This document shows, one piece after another, positions 44,540 through 56,630 of a stretch of 64,000 nt of DNA. The stretch lies in contig BSBM01000076.1 of the NCBI GenBank assembly GCA_027924585.1, positions 3,362,501 to 3,426,500 of the forward strand. Reading direction: 5' to 3'. A program made the position numbers and the translations under genes. This DNA is from Larix kaempferi (taxonomy: Eukaryota > Streptophyta > Pinopsida > Pinales > Pinaceae). Positions within the stretch are counted from its first letter, which is position 1. Each line of letters begins with the position of its first letter. The notes below the pieces were generated by a model. The model made no database searches, had not been told where the DNA came from, and worked only from the letters and a program-made list of their open reading frames with translations.

Positions 44540-45010
44540 AATTCACCAACCCGAGGAGCCTTTATCCATTAGGGTGAAAGCAAAGGGTCTTTCCGTCATA
44601 GGGTGAAAGCAAAGGGTCTTGAGGTAATAGCCTTCATCCGTGCAAATTACCTCAAGACAATCTGAGCCTGACATTCATGTCTGGGTTTCACATGGTTGAG
44701 CCGTGGAATGTTGAGAGCAACATAGGGCCTTGAAAACCTCCTATCCTCGAGGTCTAAAACTAGTTGCGACTGTTATGTATTAATGTCTGTCAAATTCCAA
44801 ATTCCAATTTCTTAATAAAAAATCTTTTTGGGAATATCTATGTCCTTGTCTCCACATTTTTAACCGTTGACCTTTCGTTTATTTTTCCTATTCATTCAAT
44901 TTGTTTGTTTGTTTTACAAACTATAATTATAAGGAACTATACATATTTTATTCTTTATTTAACTTGTATATTTTTTACGAAACATAAAGTTACATGCTTT
45001 TAACTGTATG
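44540..45010 (+). repeat. dispersed repeat, copy 1
   Basis: 44640-45000 is homologous, with many differences, to 63525-63815 (shared words: gaatgttgagagca-catagggtc, atcaaattccaaattc, tttttcctattcattca). Upstream, agggtgaaagcaaagggtct is present twice (near 44570 and 44602). Family unknown. Confidence 0.65.
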
Positions 45011-45872
45011 ATCTAATTTTTTTAAAAGCAAACTGGCCATTAGTGTCAATTTTTCATGCTCAACAATCTAATGTAGATTAATAAGCTAAAAGATTTTATT
45101 TTGCAACAACGCTCAAGCTAAAAGATTAATACCTTACATAGCATACATAGCATATTTTTACATGATTATAGCATGCACTACATATAAAGTAAATAATCAC
45201 ATCCTACAATTTAATAACATTGATTATATGCTTAATAGACATATCATTATGCATTTATTATTTAGCTTAAAGATCTAAGGTACTAAATCCATATTACTTA
45301 TGGTGAGTTTGTTTTTGCTCTCTTTTAGTACTTTCTGTTAAATTTTATTTCATTTATTGCATAGTTTAGTTTAAATGATTATTGTGTTTTTAACTAATAT
45401 TTGTATGTGAATAAATATTCAGGGATCTAAACATTACTTGTGTTTCCATCCTTATTTTCCTCTTGACCAACTTTCCAAGAGTGTCCTTCACTATTTTTTC
45501 CCGACTCATTTTGAGCATCAACATAAATCAGCAACTTAGATGGGGAACCTTTTGTGTCATCCCTTTCCTTATACCTTGATGCATGCCCTTATCACCTAAA
45601 ATATACCATAAAATCCGAGGTGAGCCTCCTAAGAGTGAACCTCTCATAACCATTAGAAATAGGTGAAAGGTCCTTGAGTAGTTGAAGAAGTTGATCACAA
45701 CTCAACCTGTTTTCTGAGACCCTGACCCTTGTCAATCCCAAAAAGGCATCTTATGGCAGTGTTTCCTTTAGTACTAGTGTTTCCTATTGATGTTGTAAAG
45801 AGCACACCATTAAGATTTTGCAAAGTGTTGCACAATTGTGTCCTCCATTAAAATTTTGCTACCCTTCTTGTT
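45011..45872. other. AT-rich spacer
   Basis: No gene recognised. Confidence 0.4.
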
Positions 45873-46495
45873 AGTCCCTGTGGTAGGCAGAGACTATTAT
45901 TTTCACCTTTTTTATTATTATCATGCAGCTACATTTAATCTTTCGAAAGGTATTAAGTGCAACCAAAGTTCTAGTTATCTTTGATAAATTTGATCATTTT
46001 TAATATTTATTTTAATTTCTATAGAGATTTTTTCAAAAGTTGATTGGTGATATACCACAAAAATAAAGATTAAATAAATAGAGAAAAATAAATAAAAATT
46101 ATATATAGAGACTTTCCATAATCTGAGGAGGAAAATTTTAATTTGTTTGCTTTTTTGCATAATTTTGAGGAAAATTTCAGTTTGTTTTCCTTTTCCATAA
46201 TTTTACTATTGGAAACATCCATACTAAGCTTGTTTTTAAAAGCAACTTAATTTGCAGGGATATTGTGCTAAGAACTGTTATTTCCTCGTTTGTATCGTTG
46301 CATGCTGATTAATCCTTCGTAGACCAATTGCTTTAACCTGAGTAAGGATGGCCTAAGCATTGACGTTGTCTTACCAAAACAAAATCATCTTTAGATTTTA
46401 CCTAAATACTTGACATTGAGAAAATGTTTTGTTCTTCTTTCATGGTATTTTCTTAATCTTCTAAACTTTACTGGAATATTGTATTGATTTGCTTG
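45873..46495. repeat. duplicated NLR-flanking segment, copy 1
   Basis: Homologous, in the same orientation, to 48299-48872. Lies directly upstream of the NB-LRR remnant, so it is probably part of the intron or 5' side of that gene. Confidence 0.8.
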
Positions 46496-46547
46496 TTTTG
46501 ATTGACTTGGCCAAACACTAAATGACGAAATATTGGAGAGATTGAGA

Positions 46548-48095
46548 ATGAGTTGTGACTCACTCCATAAGCAAGATAAGTCAATATTCTTAGATATTGC
46601 ATGCTTCTTCATAGGAGAAGACGTAGTTAAGGGAATACGAATATGGGGCATGGAATGGCTTAGGAATAATAAAAATGCATGATAACATTAGGGACATGGG
46701 AAGAAATATTGTCGAAGAATGAACCATTCCTGATCATCTTTGGAAGACTAACATCATTGAAAAACAACCAACTCAACTGTAAGTACTTCAATGATTCACA
46801 TAATTAAGATTAATCTTTAAAGCCTATTTATTCAAGATAAAGAAAGATATTTCAATGCTAGAATATTTAAATATTTCAGCTTGTAAGTAGGTGAAAGAAT
46901 TACCTCCCCAAATCGCACAACAACTATCCTTTCAAAAATTATATTTGAAGAAAACGAAGTTAAAATAACTCCCAAGCCTTATTGGAGACCTCTGCAATTT
47001 GGAATATTTGGAATCAAGTAGCGATTTGTTGGAAGTGTTGCCACTTCGGATCGGTGACATCAATATCTTATTTTCCGCAATTGAAATCCATGCCTGGTTC
47101 CATTGGATTGTTGACTCAATTATCTTAAGGATTGTAAGAAGCTCTAGAGGATACCAGGGTTGGGGTAGCTCACAAAGCTTATAGAACTAAATGTTAGTGG
47201 ATGCCCTGAGATAGAAGAGCTTCCCGGTGTGAAACATTTGACTTCTTTAGAGAGTTTGTATGTTAAGGATTACTCAAGTACCAGGTTTCGGGCAGTTCAC
47301 AAAGCTTCGAGCACTAAATATTAGTGGATTCCCTGAGATACTAGAACTACCAGGTTTGGAACATTTGACTTCTTTGGATTTGTTGTATTTTAAGGATTGC
47401 GAGAAGCTCCATAGCACACCAACATTGGGGTAGTTCACAAAGCTTACAGAACTAGATGTTAGCGGATGATGTGAGATACAAGAGCTGTCAGGTGTGGAAC
47501 GTTTGAATTTTTAAGGGAGGTGAACGTTAGTGGGATTTGGAAGCTCAAGAGAATACAAGGGTTGGAGCGGCTGACACATATTAGAGAAATTAATGTTAGT
47601 CGATGCTATGAGATACCATAACTGCCCGGTTTGGAAAATTTGACTTCCTTGGAGAAGCTGAATGTTAGTGGGATTGAGAAGCTCAAGAGCATACAAGGCT
47701 TGCCGAATTTCACACAGATTAGAGAACTAGATGTTAGTCAATGCCATGGGATAAAAGAGCTACCAAGTTTGGAACATTTGACTTCTTTGGAGAAATTGAA
47801 TGTTAGTGGACTTGAGAAGCTGAAGAGGATACAAGGGTTGGGACGACTTACGCAGATTAAAAAGTTAAATGCTTGTGAGTATTATGAACTACAAGAGTTG
47901 GCGAGTGTGGAATATTTGATGTCATTGGAGATTCTTCATGCTGGCAAGTGTCCCAAATTGCACTGGAGTGAGGGAGTAGTTGAGCAACTGCGACAACAGT
48001 TAAAACATGGCTTCAAATATGAAAAAGAAAGAGAAAGATGCAATTGTCTGCAGTTTCTGCAATCTCTTTGTTTCTCCAATGTGTTCGTGTGTTGA
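46548..48095 (+). pseudogene. TIR-NB-LRR-type resistance gene remnant (ARC2 end and LRRs)
   Basis: Plus strand. 46548-46670 encodes a KSIFLDIACFF-type ARC2 block; the MHD motif is at 46675-46683 in another frame and is followed by IRDMGRNIVEE and a TGA. A plausible splice donor (gtaagt, 46779-46784) ends that exon, as in many TNL genes. From about 46900 leucine-rich repeats follow, first LPSLIGDLCNLEYLE-like, then a repeating pair (ELDVSQCHGIKELPSLEHLT and SLEKLNVSGLEKLKRIQGL) of about 141 bp. The 5' repeats have many stops and shifts; 47631-48095 is one open frame of 154 codons. NB-LRR proteins sense pathogen effectors; this copy is broken, and TIR and P-loop parts are absent. Confidence 0.88.
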
Positions 48096-48298
48096 CTGTT
48101 TAATAGGTTCGTGTGTAGACTACTTTATAGTTTTGGTGAGACTCACATTAATCCATGGTCATACAGCTTTTTCATTGCTTCAAGTTCCATGAGTGTATGT
48201 ATCTAAGTTGGCAAGTGAGAATTTGAATAGATTATTATATAGATTCAATATTATATTAGGTCTTAGGTAAAAGATGGTCCAATTTAGGAATGGTTTGA
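48096..48298. other. 3' flank of the NB-LRR remnant
   Basis: No gene recognised. Confidence 0.4.
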
Positions 48299-48872
48299 AT
48301 AGTTCTTGCGGGTAGGAAGAGACTATTGTTTTAACCTTTTTCTATTATTTTCATGTAATTATATTTAATCTTTAGAAATATATTCACTGCAACCAAAGTT
48401 TTATTATTTTTAATATTTTTGATATTTATTTTAATTTTTATTGGGGTTTTTTCAAACGCAGATTGGTGCCATACCATAAAAATAAATATTAAATAAATAG
48501 AGAAAAAAAGTCATATATGGAAATTTTCCATAAACTGAGGAAATTTTTCAATTTGTTTGTTTTTTTGCATAATTTTGCTATTGGAAACATCCATACTAAG
48601 CTTGTTCTTAGAAGAAACTTAATTTGCAGGGATATGGTGCTAAGAACTGCTCTTTCCTCACAGTTTGTATGGTTGCATGTTGATTAATCCTTCATAGACC
48701 AATTGATTTAGCCTAAGTAAGGATGGCCAAGGCATTGACGTAGTCTTACCAAAACAAAATCAACTTTATATTTTACCTAAATACTTGACATTGAGCAAAT
48801 GCTTTGTCTGTCTTTCATGGTATTTTCTTAAACTTCTCATTTTACCTGAATGTTGTATTGATTTGCAAGTTT
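48299..48872. repeat. duplicated NLR-flanking segment, copy 2
   Basis: Second copy of 45873-46495, about 2.4 kb downstream. The ARC2 and LRR exons expected after it are missing, suggesting a truncated tandem copy of the gene. Confidence 0.8.
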
Positions 48873-48985
48873 TTATTGTTGAGTTTGCTGGGAAAATTGC
48901 GTCAACCACTCCCTTGGATTGGAAAAAATGGATTTTTTGTATTGTAATCGGTTTTATAAGGTTCGGAAACTCAACCCCATGTATA

Positions 48986-49320
48986 AGTCTCAATTCATAG
49001 ATATTTAATTGCTTTCATGTGTTCTTCAATCCCTTATTTTAGTCTCAATTCATGGGTATAATTTCATTGCTTTCATGTGTTCTTCAATCCCTTATTTAAG
49101 TCTCAATTCATGGGTATTTGATTGCTTTCATGTGCTATTCAAATCCTATAGATTGATTACCTGGGAATGATTTCAAACAATAACTTTATGTAAATATGTA
49201 GGACAATTCATGGGTATTTCAATGCTTTCCTGTGCTCTCCAAATCCTATAGATTGATTACCTGGAATTGATTTCAAACAATAACTTTAACTTTATGTAAA
49301 TGTGTTAGACAATTGGCCAA
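48986..49320. repeat. irregular tandem repeats
   Basis: A 55-58 bp unit (agtctcaattcatgggtatt ... cttcaatcccttatt) starts at 48986, 49041 and 49099; a longer unit (ctatagattgattacctgg to tttatgtaaat) follows twice, near 49148 and 49247. Confidence 0.8.
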
Positions 49321-50849
49321 TAGAAGCCATTGCAAAATTCATCCATGTACCTAAAAGACCTTTCTTGGCTTACTTCAGACGAAGGAAATCTAGGAGAGCA
49401 CCTTCTTCAGGTAACCAATTGTCCTAGCCTAGATCTCAATAAGGCATAAGGTTTAGTTGTATCATTTTTTATGATGGAATTCTAGTAATTGCATTCACTG
49501 ATCTCGGCATAGACTGCTTCATTTAAATAAATATATGTTAGGCATAAATATTGAATTGTTGTTTAATGATATTTTTGGGCACAACACAGGTCAAATTATG
49601 ACAGAAGCTTAAATGAATAGAGAAAAAGTCAAGTGAATAGAGAGAAAAGACATCATATTGCACTAACATAAGAGCAGTTTATTAATACCTTTTGCTTGGA
49701 CATTACATCGACATTAGATAATGAATTTCATGAGGACCATGGACCAAAATTAGGTAGATGAATCTGAAAAAAATGATTGTGCATTTTGATTGGTTGTGGT
49801 AGAGATACTTTGGAAATGTCTGCTTTTTGTGTATAAATGAAAGGAGATAATTATTGTGGATAGTCGAGTAGAAGCCTTTTTGGAGAATAGTTTTGCTTTG
49901 ATTGGATTGTACTAAAGTTGTATATTGGATTCTCCAGCGTCCATGTTTTGATGGTTTATGGAAGGAACAATTTTTCAAAGCTACTGTGTGCTTTCCTGTC
50001 ACCATGTTTGCAAAAAATATTATTCTAGTCATTATTTTATGTTATATTTCAAATCGTGGTTTTCCAAATCCATTAAGATTGTAAAATGTGGTTTTGTCCC
50101 CAAATATTTCGCTTCATGATTTGCAAAGCTAAATTTATCTTTGAGGCTCATTTCATCTCGGAAAATATCTGAGAGGAAACATACTTGTGCAAATCGCTTT
50201 ATTTATATCTATTTAAGCCTTTGCCATTTTTTCCATGATATGACCGCCTACAGTATTTTTCTTTCCCTACAAAACTTTATCGCACACTTGTATGGTTGGT
50301 CGGGCCTCATCCTGAGAACATAGAGATTGGCTACAATTATGAAGTACCACTTAATATGTTTAAATTTTGTAGTATTTGTAATTTTTAATGCTAAATGATA
50401 TAGACCTTTTTCAATTATCATCAATGAAAGATATACAAAACTAAAAATTGATTTTTTAGGCTTTCAAATTTCTTTTAAATTTTGATTTTATTATTTTTCA
50501 AAGGTTGGGACTTTGCTGCTTGCAACCCTTGTTAAAAATTGTAATAATCTATGTGCTTCGTTAAGACCTATTTGTCTTATTTCAATTTTAATTCAATTGG
50601 GGGCTTTACCTAAGCTCGAGTAATAAGACATTAATGATGATTTTTGCATGAATGAATATTCCATCATATGCAAAGATTGACATGATCGTTTAAAAGTGAT
50701 ATAAACCTCACAACCTTAGTCAACATAACAAATATTATGACACTTATGTCATTGCAACTATCATATGTTTTGAGGTCTAAGGTTGGCAGAGGTATTGTTT
50801 GTTTGTTCAATTCCCAATTTAGGGTTTGAAGCACGAAATTAATGCCAGA
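49321..50849. other. no gene recognised
   Basis: AT-rich. A 109-codon minus frame (49703-50032) has no recognisable domain and overlaps a plus frame. Part of this may be pol-side remains of the gag fragment to its right. Confidence 0.35.
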
Positions 50850-51660
50850 TAAAGCATGAAGGAAGATTAGGGGGTTCTTCTTTATGAACCTTGGGCTCCA
50901 TTTTTGTTGGTATGCCAGGGTCGATGTCGGCTAGCTTTAACTCAGGAGTATATTCCATAGCCTGAATTGATTTTGAATGGGAAGAGGAGGTGGCATCAAT
51001 TTAAAATATTTTTTGTACATTACATTTATGACTAGGGACATACTTCTCATCACAATTATAGTAGAGTCTCTAGCATTGATGCTCTACCACTTTGGATGGA
51101 GTTGATCATTGGACCTTCAGGGTCTAAGCAAATAGGGTGTTTGGGAGAGTGGCATGTGAAGGGTGAGTGTGGGGCATGAAAGATGATTTTTTGGCTTGTG
51201 CATTATCTATTGTCTCTGCTTCTTAAGCTCATTGAGAGGCCTCGAACCAGTTAGCAATTTTTTGCATACTAACTTATGCTCTAATATCTTCTCTAAGGGC
51301 ACCAATGAAGCATTCTTTATAAAGAGAATCCCTCTATACATATTTCTAATTTATCAAAGGCTACAATAAAGTTTACTATTAAGCTTGTTTGGTGCAACTT
51401 GGTCGACCATCCCAAATAGTGTATATCTCTCTTCAAATGAGCATAAATGGATTTAACAAACTAACTCCATGCTATGTAGCCCCCATATTCTTTTATATGT
51501 CATTCTCACCATTGTCATCATTCCAAGTCCAAGTACAACATTCCCACTCTAAGTTTCATCATGTCATCAATAATTCCATGGAGAGAGAAGTAATGTTCCA
51601 TTTAGGTGACCCAACCTGAGGGGCTAGAACCATCAAACTTGTTCATGTGCACTTTAGGAA
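50850..51660 (-). pseudogene. gypsy gag, decayed
   Basis: Minus-strand translation across many stops shows the full gag order: FDGSSPSGWV near 51605-51645, MEHYFSLHGI, GGYIAWS-FVKSIYAHL, HYLG-TKLHQT, and the zinc knuckle at about 51022-51060 (NCDEKYVPSHKC). The knuckle's first cysteine reads as Tyr. The protein family is the RVP-2-associated gag of plant Ty3 elements. The many nonsense codons (often TAG or TGA for Trp/Gln) suggest methylated-cytosine decay. Its LTR lies to the right. Confidence 0.85.
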
Positions 51661-52677
51661 AATGGTTCTAGTGATTATTAGTGAGGGGTGGTTTATGGAT
51701 GTGAGGACCTGAAAGGAGTTGGTTATGGTGCAAAGCACCTGCCTTTGCAGATTCCTTATTAGGGATATCTGTGTAGGGCTCATTCTATTAGTCATCAACT
51801 AGATAAGCTGATTCAGAGTCGAATGAGTTGGTCTTACATACTTTCCAAAGGGGCCACTTTATTTTCCATGGATGTGACAAAGTCCCTATTTGTGGAAATA
51901 TCTCGATTGTGTCAGGTAGCATTAGATTTAAGTCATTTTTAAAGAGCGAAGTACAACTAATCCAACTAGTCAAGTCACTTATTGAATGACATGTTGTTCA
52001 AGTGGGTTGTCATGGTGTCTGTGGGTGCTACCAAAAATTTGTTGAGTGAGACCATTGTGATCAATGTCTTGCAAGGATTCTAATGAAATAGGTTTTCTAC
52101 AATGGTGTGGTTGGGTCCCTCAAAAAATGTTAATAAAGAGTAGTAACACAGGATGGTCATAGAGGATAGGGTTCCCAGGGTTCCAAGGACAAGGGAATGA
52201 TGGGTGTTATAGAACTCTTATATACTTGTAGGGTCTAATAGTAGTACTTGGACCAATCTCTCAAGGCACTAAATAAGGAGGCTCAATTGTTCCCTTAGAT
52301 GTACTACTTGACTACCTAAGTATTATAAAGTAATCTTCTAGAGTGTTGTGCTTAGTGTCACTATAGCAACAAGATAGTCAATCGAATTATCTAAAGTTGG
52401 TTTTAGGTTGCCTAGAAACCTTTTTACATACTTGATGGTACGTAGAAGTGAAATTCTATATACAGGTGTTGTTTGATGTGGTACTACTTGAAGGGGTATC
52501 TACAGGGGTTACAATGGTATCGAACCATGTGAAACCTCTTGTATTTCTTATGTGTAGTATTCCTGGCTATAGTTTTACCTACCTAATGGAAAATATCTAT
52601 GTTATTTAAAGACATTGGAACACATCTCTAGCATGAAATTTTTTCTAAAATTTAGGTGTGGGCATGGCCCAAGAAGG
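51661..52677 (-). other. gag N-terminus or leader of the decayed gypsy element
   Basis: Lies between the recognisable gag core and the primer-like site. No clear protein motif could be read. Confidence 0.4.
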
Positions 52678-52678
52678 T

Positions 52679-52690
52679 GCTATAATACCA
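52679..52690 (-). other. degenerate primer binding site
   Basis: The minus strand reads TGGTATTATAGC, 10 of 12 matching the initiator-Met site, two bases before a TGTAATGTAC LTR-like end at 52693. Confidence 0.6.
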
Positions 52691-52692
52691 CA

Positions 52693-53395
52693 TGTAATGT
52701 ACTTAACCCCATAATTACCAAAATGAAAAAATGCGATAAACTAGTATATGTGTACAAAAAACACGAGAGAAATAGATAGAACCCAAGAAAAATCCCTTGT
52801 ATCAATGATGTCCAAAAGAGAGAGCAATGTTCACTCACCTCTTCGAGTGGAAAACCTTCTATGAAAAGAGCTCCAAATACAATAACAATTCTTGATTCCA
52901 TTACACAACCTTCTACTCTCTATATAGTGCATCAATAGCCAAAACCCTAATTAAATGTGGTTCCAATGTTAAAGAGGGTCGACCACCTAGTGGGTCAAAA
53001 TTAGTGAGTAGAAATTTTTACACTGATTGTTTTCGGACAATCTACTCGAGCGGACGCGAGCATGATCTCCCTAGTCCAAGCGGATCTAGAACAAATAGAG
53101 ACAGAATATAAAACTACTTTCCTAGATCAATTAGAGATCAAGGTAAATAGATGCCTTACCTTCGGATTCGTAGATCCTTCTCCTCTTTGTTGCTCCAAGC
53201 TTCATGGTCGTCAGATCCGTAGCTGCAAAACATGCAAAAGCACATAGATACAAACGAGCAGTAAAAGCATATCTAAACACTAACTGATGTAAGTAAACAG
53301 TTAAGGAAGTGAACTCTAAATATCGTTAATAGAAAGACATTTATGGAAAGATATTATATTACTGTAAATGAGTGAGAAATACATATAAGAGTGAT
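52693..53395 (-). repeat. probable LTR of the decayed gypsy element
   Basis: Starts tgtaatgtacttaacccc on the plus strand beside the primer-like site; a TATA-like minus-strand ACTATATAGAGAG lies near 52917-52930. The right end is not identified; 53395 is a guess. Confidence 0.45.
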
Positions 53396-55110
53396 CACTA
53401 AAACCCGAGCCTTAACACTGCAATCTTCCTCCAACAAGCCCAGCCAATGCCTCCAAAGGAAAAGTATGCCTCCCAAGAGATGGATAGGGATCACCTAGGT
53501 TAATTCCAACATCATATAAGTGTTATAGGCTTCCTCTCCTTGGAATGGGGAGGAGCTTCATATTTATAAGACCAAGTGGATAGAGTAGGTTGAGGATCAT
53601 GGGGATAGGACTAAGGGATCCTCCCTTGAGGTCAGGGAACCGTAGGACAACTCACCTACAAGTTAGGGATATATATCCACCTCATCCACCTTCTAGAATT
53701 CGCTCGAAATCCACCTTTATCCAAATTAACCAACACCAACGCATGCTATACGAGGGAAGCTTATGCTTGGGAGGGAAAGCACAGGCTGCACAAAGGCAAC
53801 CTGAGCCACCGGCGCAGTTTGCCAGATGGAAATCTACGCCTGACCTAGTTGGGCACTCCTTACTAGAAGCAAATCTGCACCGGCCCAACTAGAAATAGTG
53901 TACAAAGGCCAATCAACTTACTCTAATTTACTTTATGATCAGGGATACTTCGGAGATTAAGGCACTGAGTTGACATAGGTCTCATGATGACGAGATTTAG
54001 GTGTAGTAGAATGCCCCCCAAATCATGAAGCTGGAAGAATAAGACAGGTGAAATGCTTTGAAAGATGGATGGCAAGGACTTGTTGGTTGGAAGATGCCGC
54101 TACAGTACAACGGACTCTGAGACCCAAGTCTCACATGACTCTCAACATGGTTGCTAACCAATACAATGCAGATCCATGGTAGTAAGGACCGACTGAACAC
54201 AATCACGGCTACTAGACACAATCGTATATCCATGATGAGATGATAACACAGCCACGACCAATACACAGTGGATCCGTGTAATATGACTCAAACAATATCC
54301 ATCGCAACCTGGGTGAGATATGATTTTCCCCAAGGTCTTCAAGCCGAACCCACAATGATACAAATCTATCCATGTGATTACAATGTCTTGGAGTCGAACA
54401 TGGTAGAAACCACTTGATTACCGGTCATTGATGTATACCATTAACAAGCATGAGGGAAGTCACCATTGATGTCAATGATTCCCAAGGTATCATAGTACAC
54501 ATCACCGAGTGTGAATCAATGAGTTGAGGTCGAACGCTCGATGAAATATTTGAATCAAGAGTCAATGATGTAAACTCATATTGAAAGCGAGGTAACCTGC
54601 CATTAAGGCATGCAGGCCCAAGGTACTTGACTGGTTTCTAGATTCAATCCTTGGATGATGTGTTGAAGTCAACAAGGATAAATCCGTCGAAGGAGGGCCA
54701 TGATGAATCCCCCATCACCAACACGAAACTCGATAACAAATGTTTAGAGTAGATCGGACGGTAGAGTAATGTGCAAGGCTGACTCAGGGTAGACCGACAT
54801 GATGGAAGGTGTACTAACTACAGATGACAAGTAACAAACGTCTCTTGAACATGGGCATGGAATGACTTGGCAGTATTGACGTGACGAGAATGACACTGAC
54901 CCCCAATACAACTGATGATGGAAACATTCTTTGGATGACCCAAAGGAGTGACATGACTCATGGAATCAGTAGGACTCGAAGACAAACAGAGTACCGAAGT
55001 ACTGAATGTAAATTCAAATGACTGCCATTTTCAAGAGTAACTATGTACTGCCATAAATTATAGTGTAACAAACAATCTTTCATTTTTCCCCATCATGATT
55101 AATCAGTGCC
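53396..55110. other. no gene recognised
   Basis: Intergenic. Short frames at 53590-53892 and 53997-54266 lack recognisable domains. Confidence 0.35.
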
Positions 55111-55117
55111 TCTTTTT

Positions 55118-55690
55118 TTTTTTAACGAGCTCGAGGAGGGTAAATAGATGCTCGGTATAGCTCATCCCATGGAAGAGTCCAATCCCAAACGTTTTACAAA
55201 CCTAGGATAGGAGGGGTTCGTCCCATGATGGGAACTTCAATGTTAAATTTTAACAAGTGCATAGAAGGTAAACTCGATGCCATTTCATGTTTAGAGAGTC
55301 TGAAAAGAACTAAAGAAGACTCCAAAGGTCCTTTTTCATAAAGTTAGCCTCTTCGCCCGGAAAAGGGTAAAACAACGCTAGAGAGGACACTTCCAGTCAT
55401 GATTGGCCGGAGTATTCCTTTTTTGTAAATAGTTCCTCTTGGTCCGGAAAAGGGGTAAACTATCACCAGGAAGACGACCCTTCAAATACTTTTACAAGCG
55501 TGAACGCATCAAGTTCGCTTGGCGATATTTTCATATTTCGAGAGCCTGAAAAGAGATTAAAGAAAGACTCTGAGGGGTTCTTTTTTCATGAAAGTTTAAC
55601 GAGCCCGAAAAAGTGATAAATTATAACTCGGTGACTTATTCTCATCGTTTTACAAGCACGAGAAAGAACAAAGAGTTAGCTCGGTGTCAT
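55118..55690. repeat. degenerate tandem repeats
   Basis: Diverged repeated blocks: gagagtctgaaaagaactaa with following agactc (55293 on) against gagagcctgaaaagagatta (55539 on); and cccggaaaagggtaaaacaa (55357 on) against tccggaaaaggggtaaacta (55443 on); also repeated acgagcccga/acgagctcga words. Confidence 0.6.
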
Positions 55691-56630
55691 TAATAATTGA
55701 ATTTGATGAGCGAAATAATAACATAAAAATGCTCAACGAGTTTTTCATACCTAATAACACGTGCGGGATGACCATAATTGCAAAAAACAGTATTAATAAG
55801 GTACTCAACTTCACCTGCAAGCTTCGAAACTAGGTCAAAATGATCAACCAAGTGTTCAAATATAGAAATAACTCCAACTATAGCAAAATAACCCATAACG
55901 GAATAAATTAAAAAAGGAATATGCTCTTTTTTTATATAAAATGGGGTAAATAGTGAAAATCAATTACTATTTGTTTTTACCAAGTTGGAGAGGTGAAAAA
56001 TACCGTTAGGAGTTATTTTTCCAGTGCTGATTCCGGGAGCTAGGATCGACCGTTTTTCGCACCGTCAGTTTCAGGTAACCCTAAACTTAGCCTTCTTTCT
56101 TTCCACTGGATTACATTTTTGGTGTTCTTGCATTTTCTTGGGTTTTGAGCTTGCTTGGTGGGGGATATTGCACTCTCGGGCCGGCACAATCTCCCCTTTC
56201 GGGAACCGCATCGAGCCTGTGCCGGCGCAAATCCTAAACTAATGTCTTGCACCGATGGTGCCCTATTCACAAGGACGGTCGGTGCCGGTGGAAGTCCGTA
56301 TGGCATGTTCAAAATCCAACCAAAGAAAAGTGTTTTTGATGAGTTGAAAATATTCTAATAGTGTTTTCATGGGCTATTGGACAGGGTTGGAGTGATCAAA
56401 ATCATCGATTGGTGTGAAAGGGAACATGAGCTCGACAATCCCAAGCAGCAAACGACCCTCAATGCATGGATGCATTGAGGAATTGTGGACTACTGATGTA
56501 CTTCTAGGTTCCGACCATGAGGGCCCAAGTTATACTGTTGGAGTACCTGATCCAATGCTGGTACTAAAGAGAAATATAGTACTAAAGGTGTACTTTTTTA
56601 TCCAATTTTGTGTGAGATTTATAGCTTCAA
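55691..56630. other. no gene recognised
   Basis: A CG-rich stretch at about 56020-56300 contains an exon-like segment ending at a possible donor (ttcag then gtaacc, 56072), but no protein family. The last bases before 56645 may be LINE RNase H sequence (see the retroposon entry). Confidence 0.35.

Noticed and set aside
48785-49000. 71-codon plus frame after the second NLR flank
   Set aside because: Partly shared with the first flank copy but no NB-LRR motif can be read; more likely intron sequence.
49703-50032. 109-codon minus frame
   Set aside because: No domain, no neighbours of the same frame, AT-rich surroundings.
56072-56077. Splice donor of a host gene with first exon at 56024
   Set aside because: No downstream exon or protein family could be matched; kept only as a remark.
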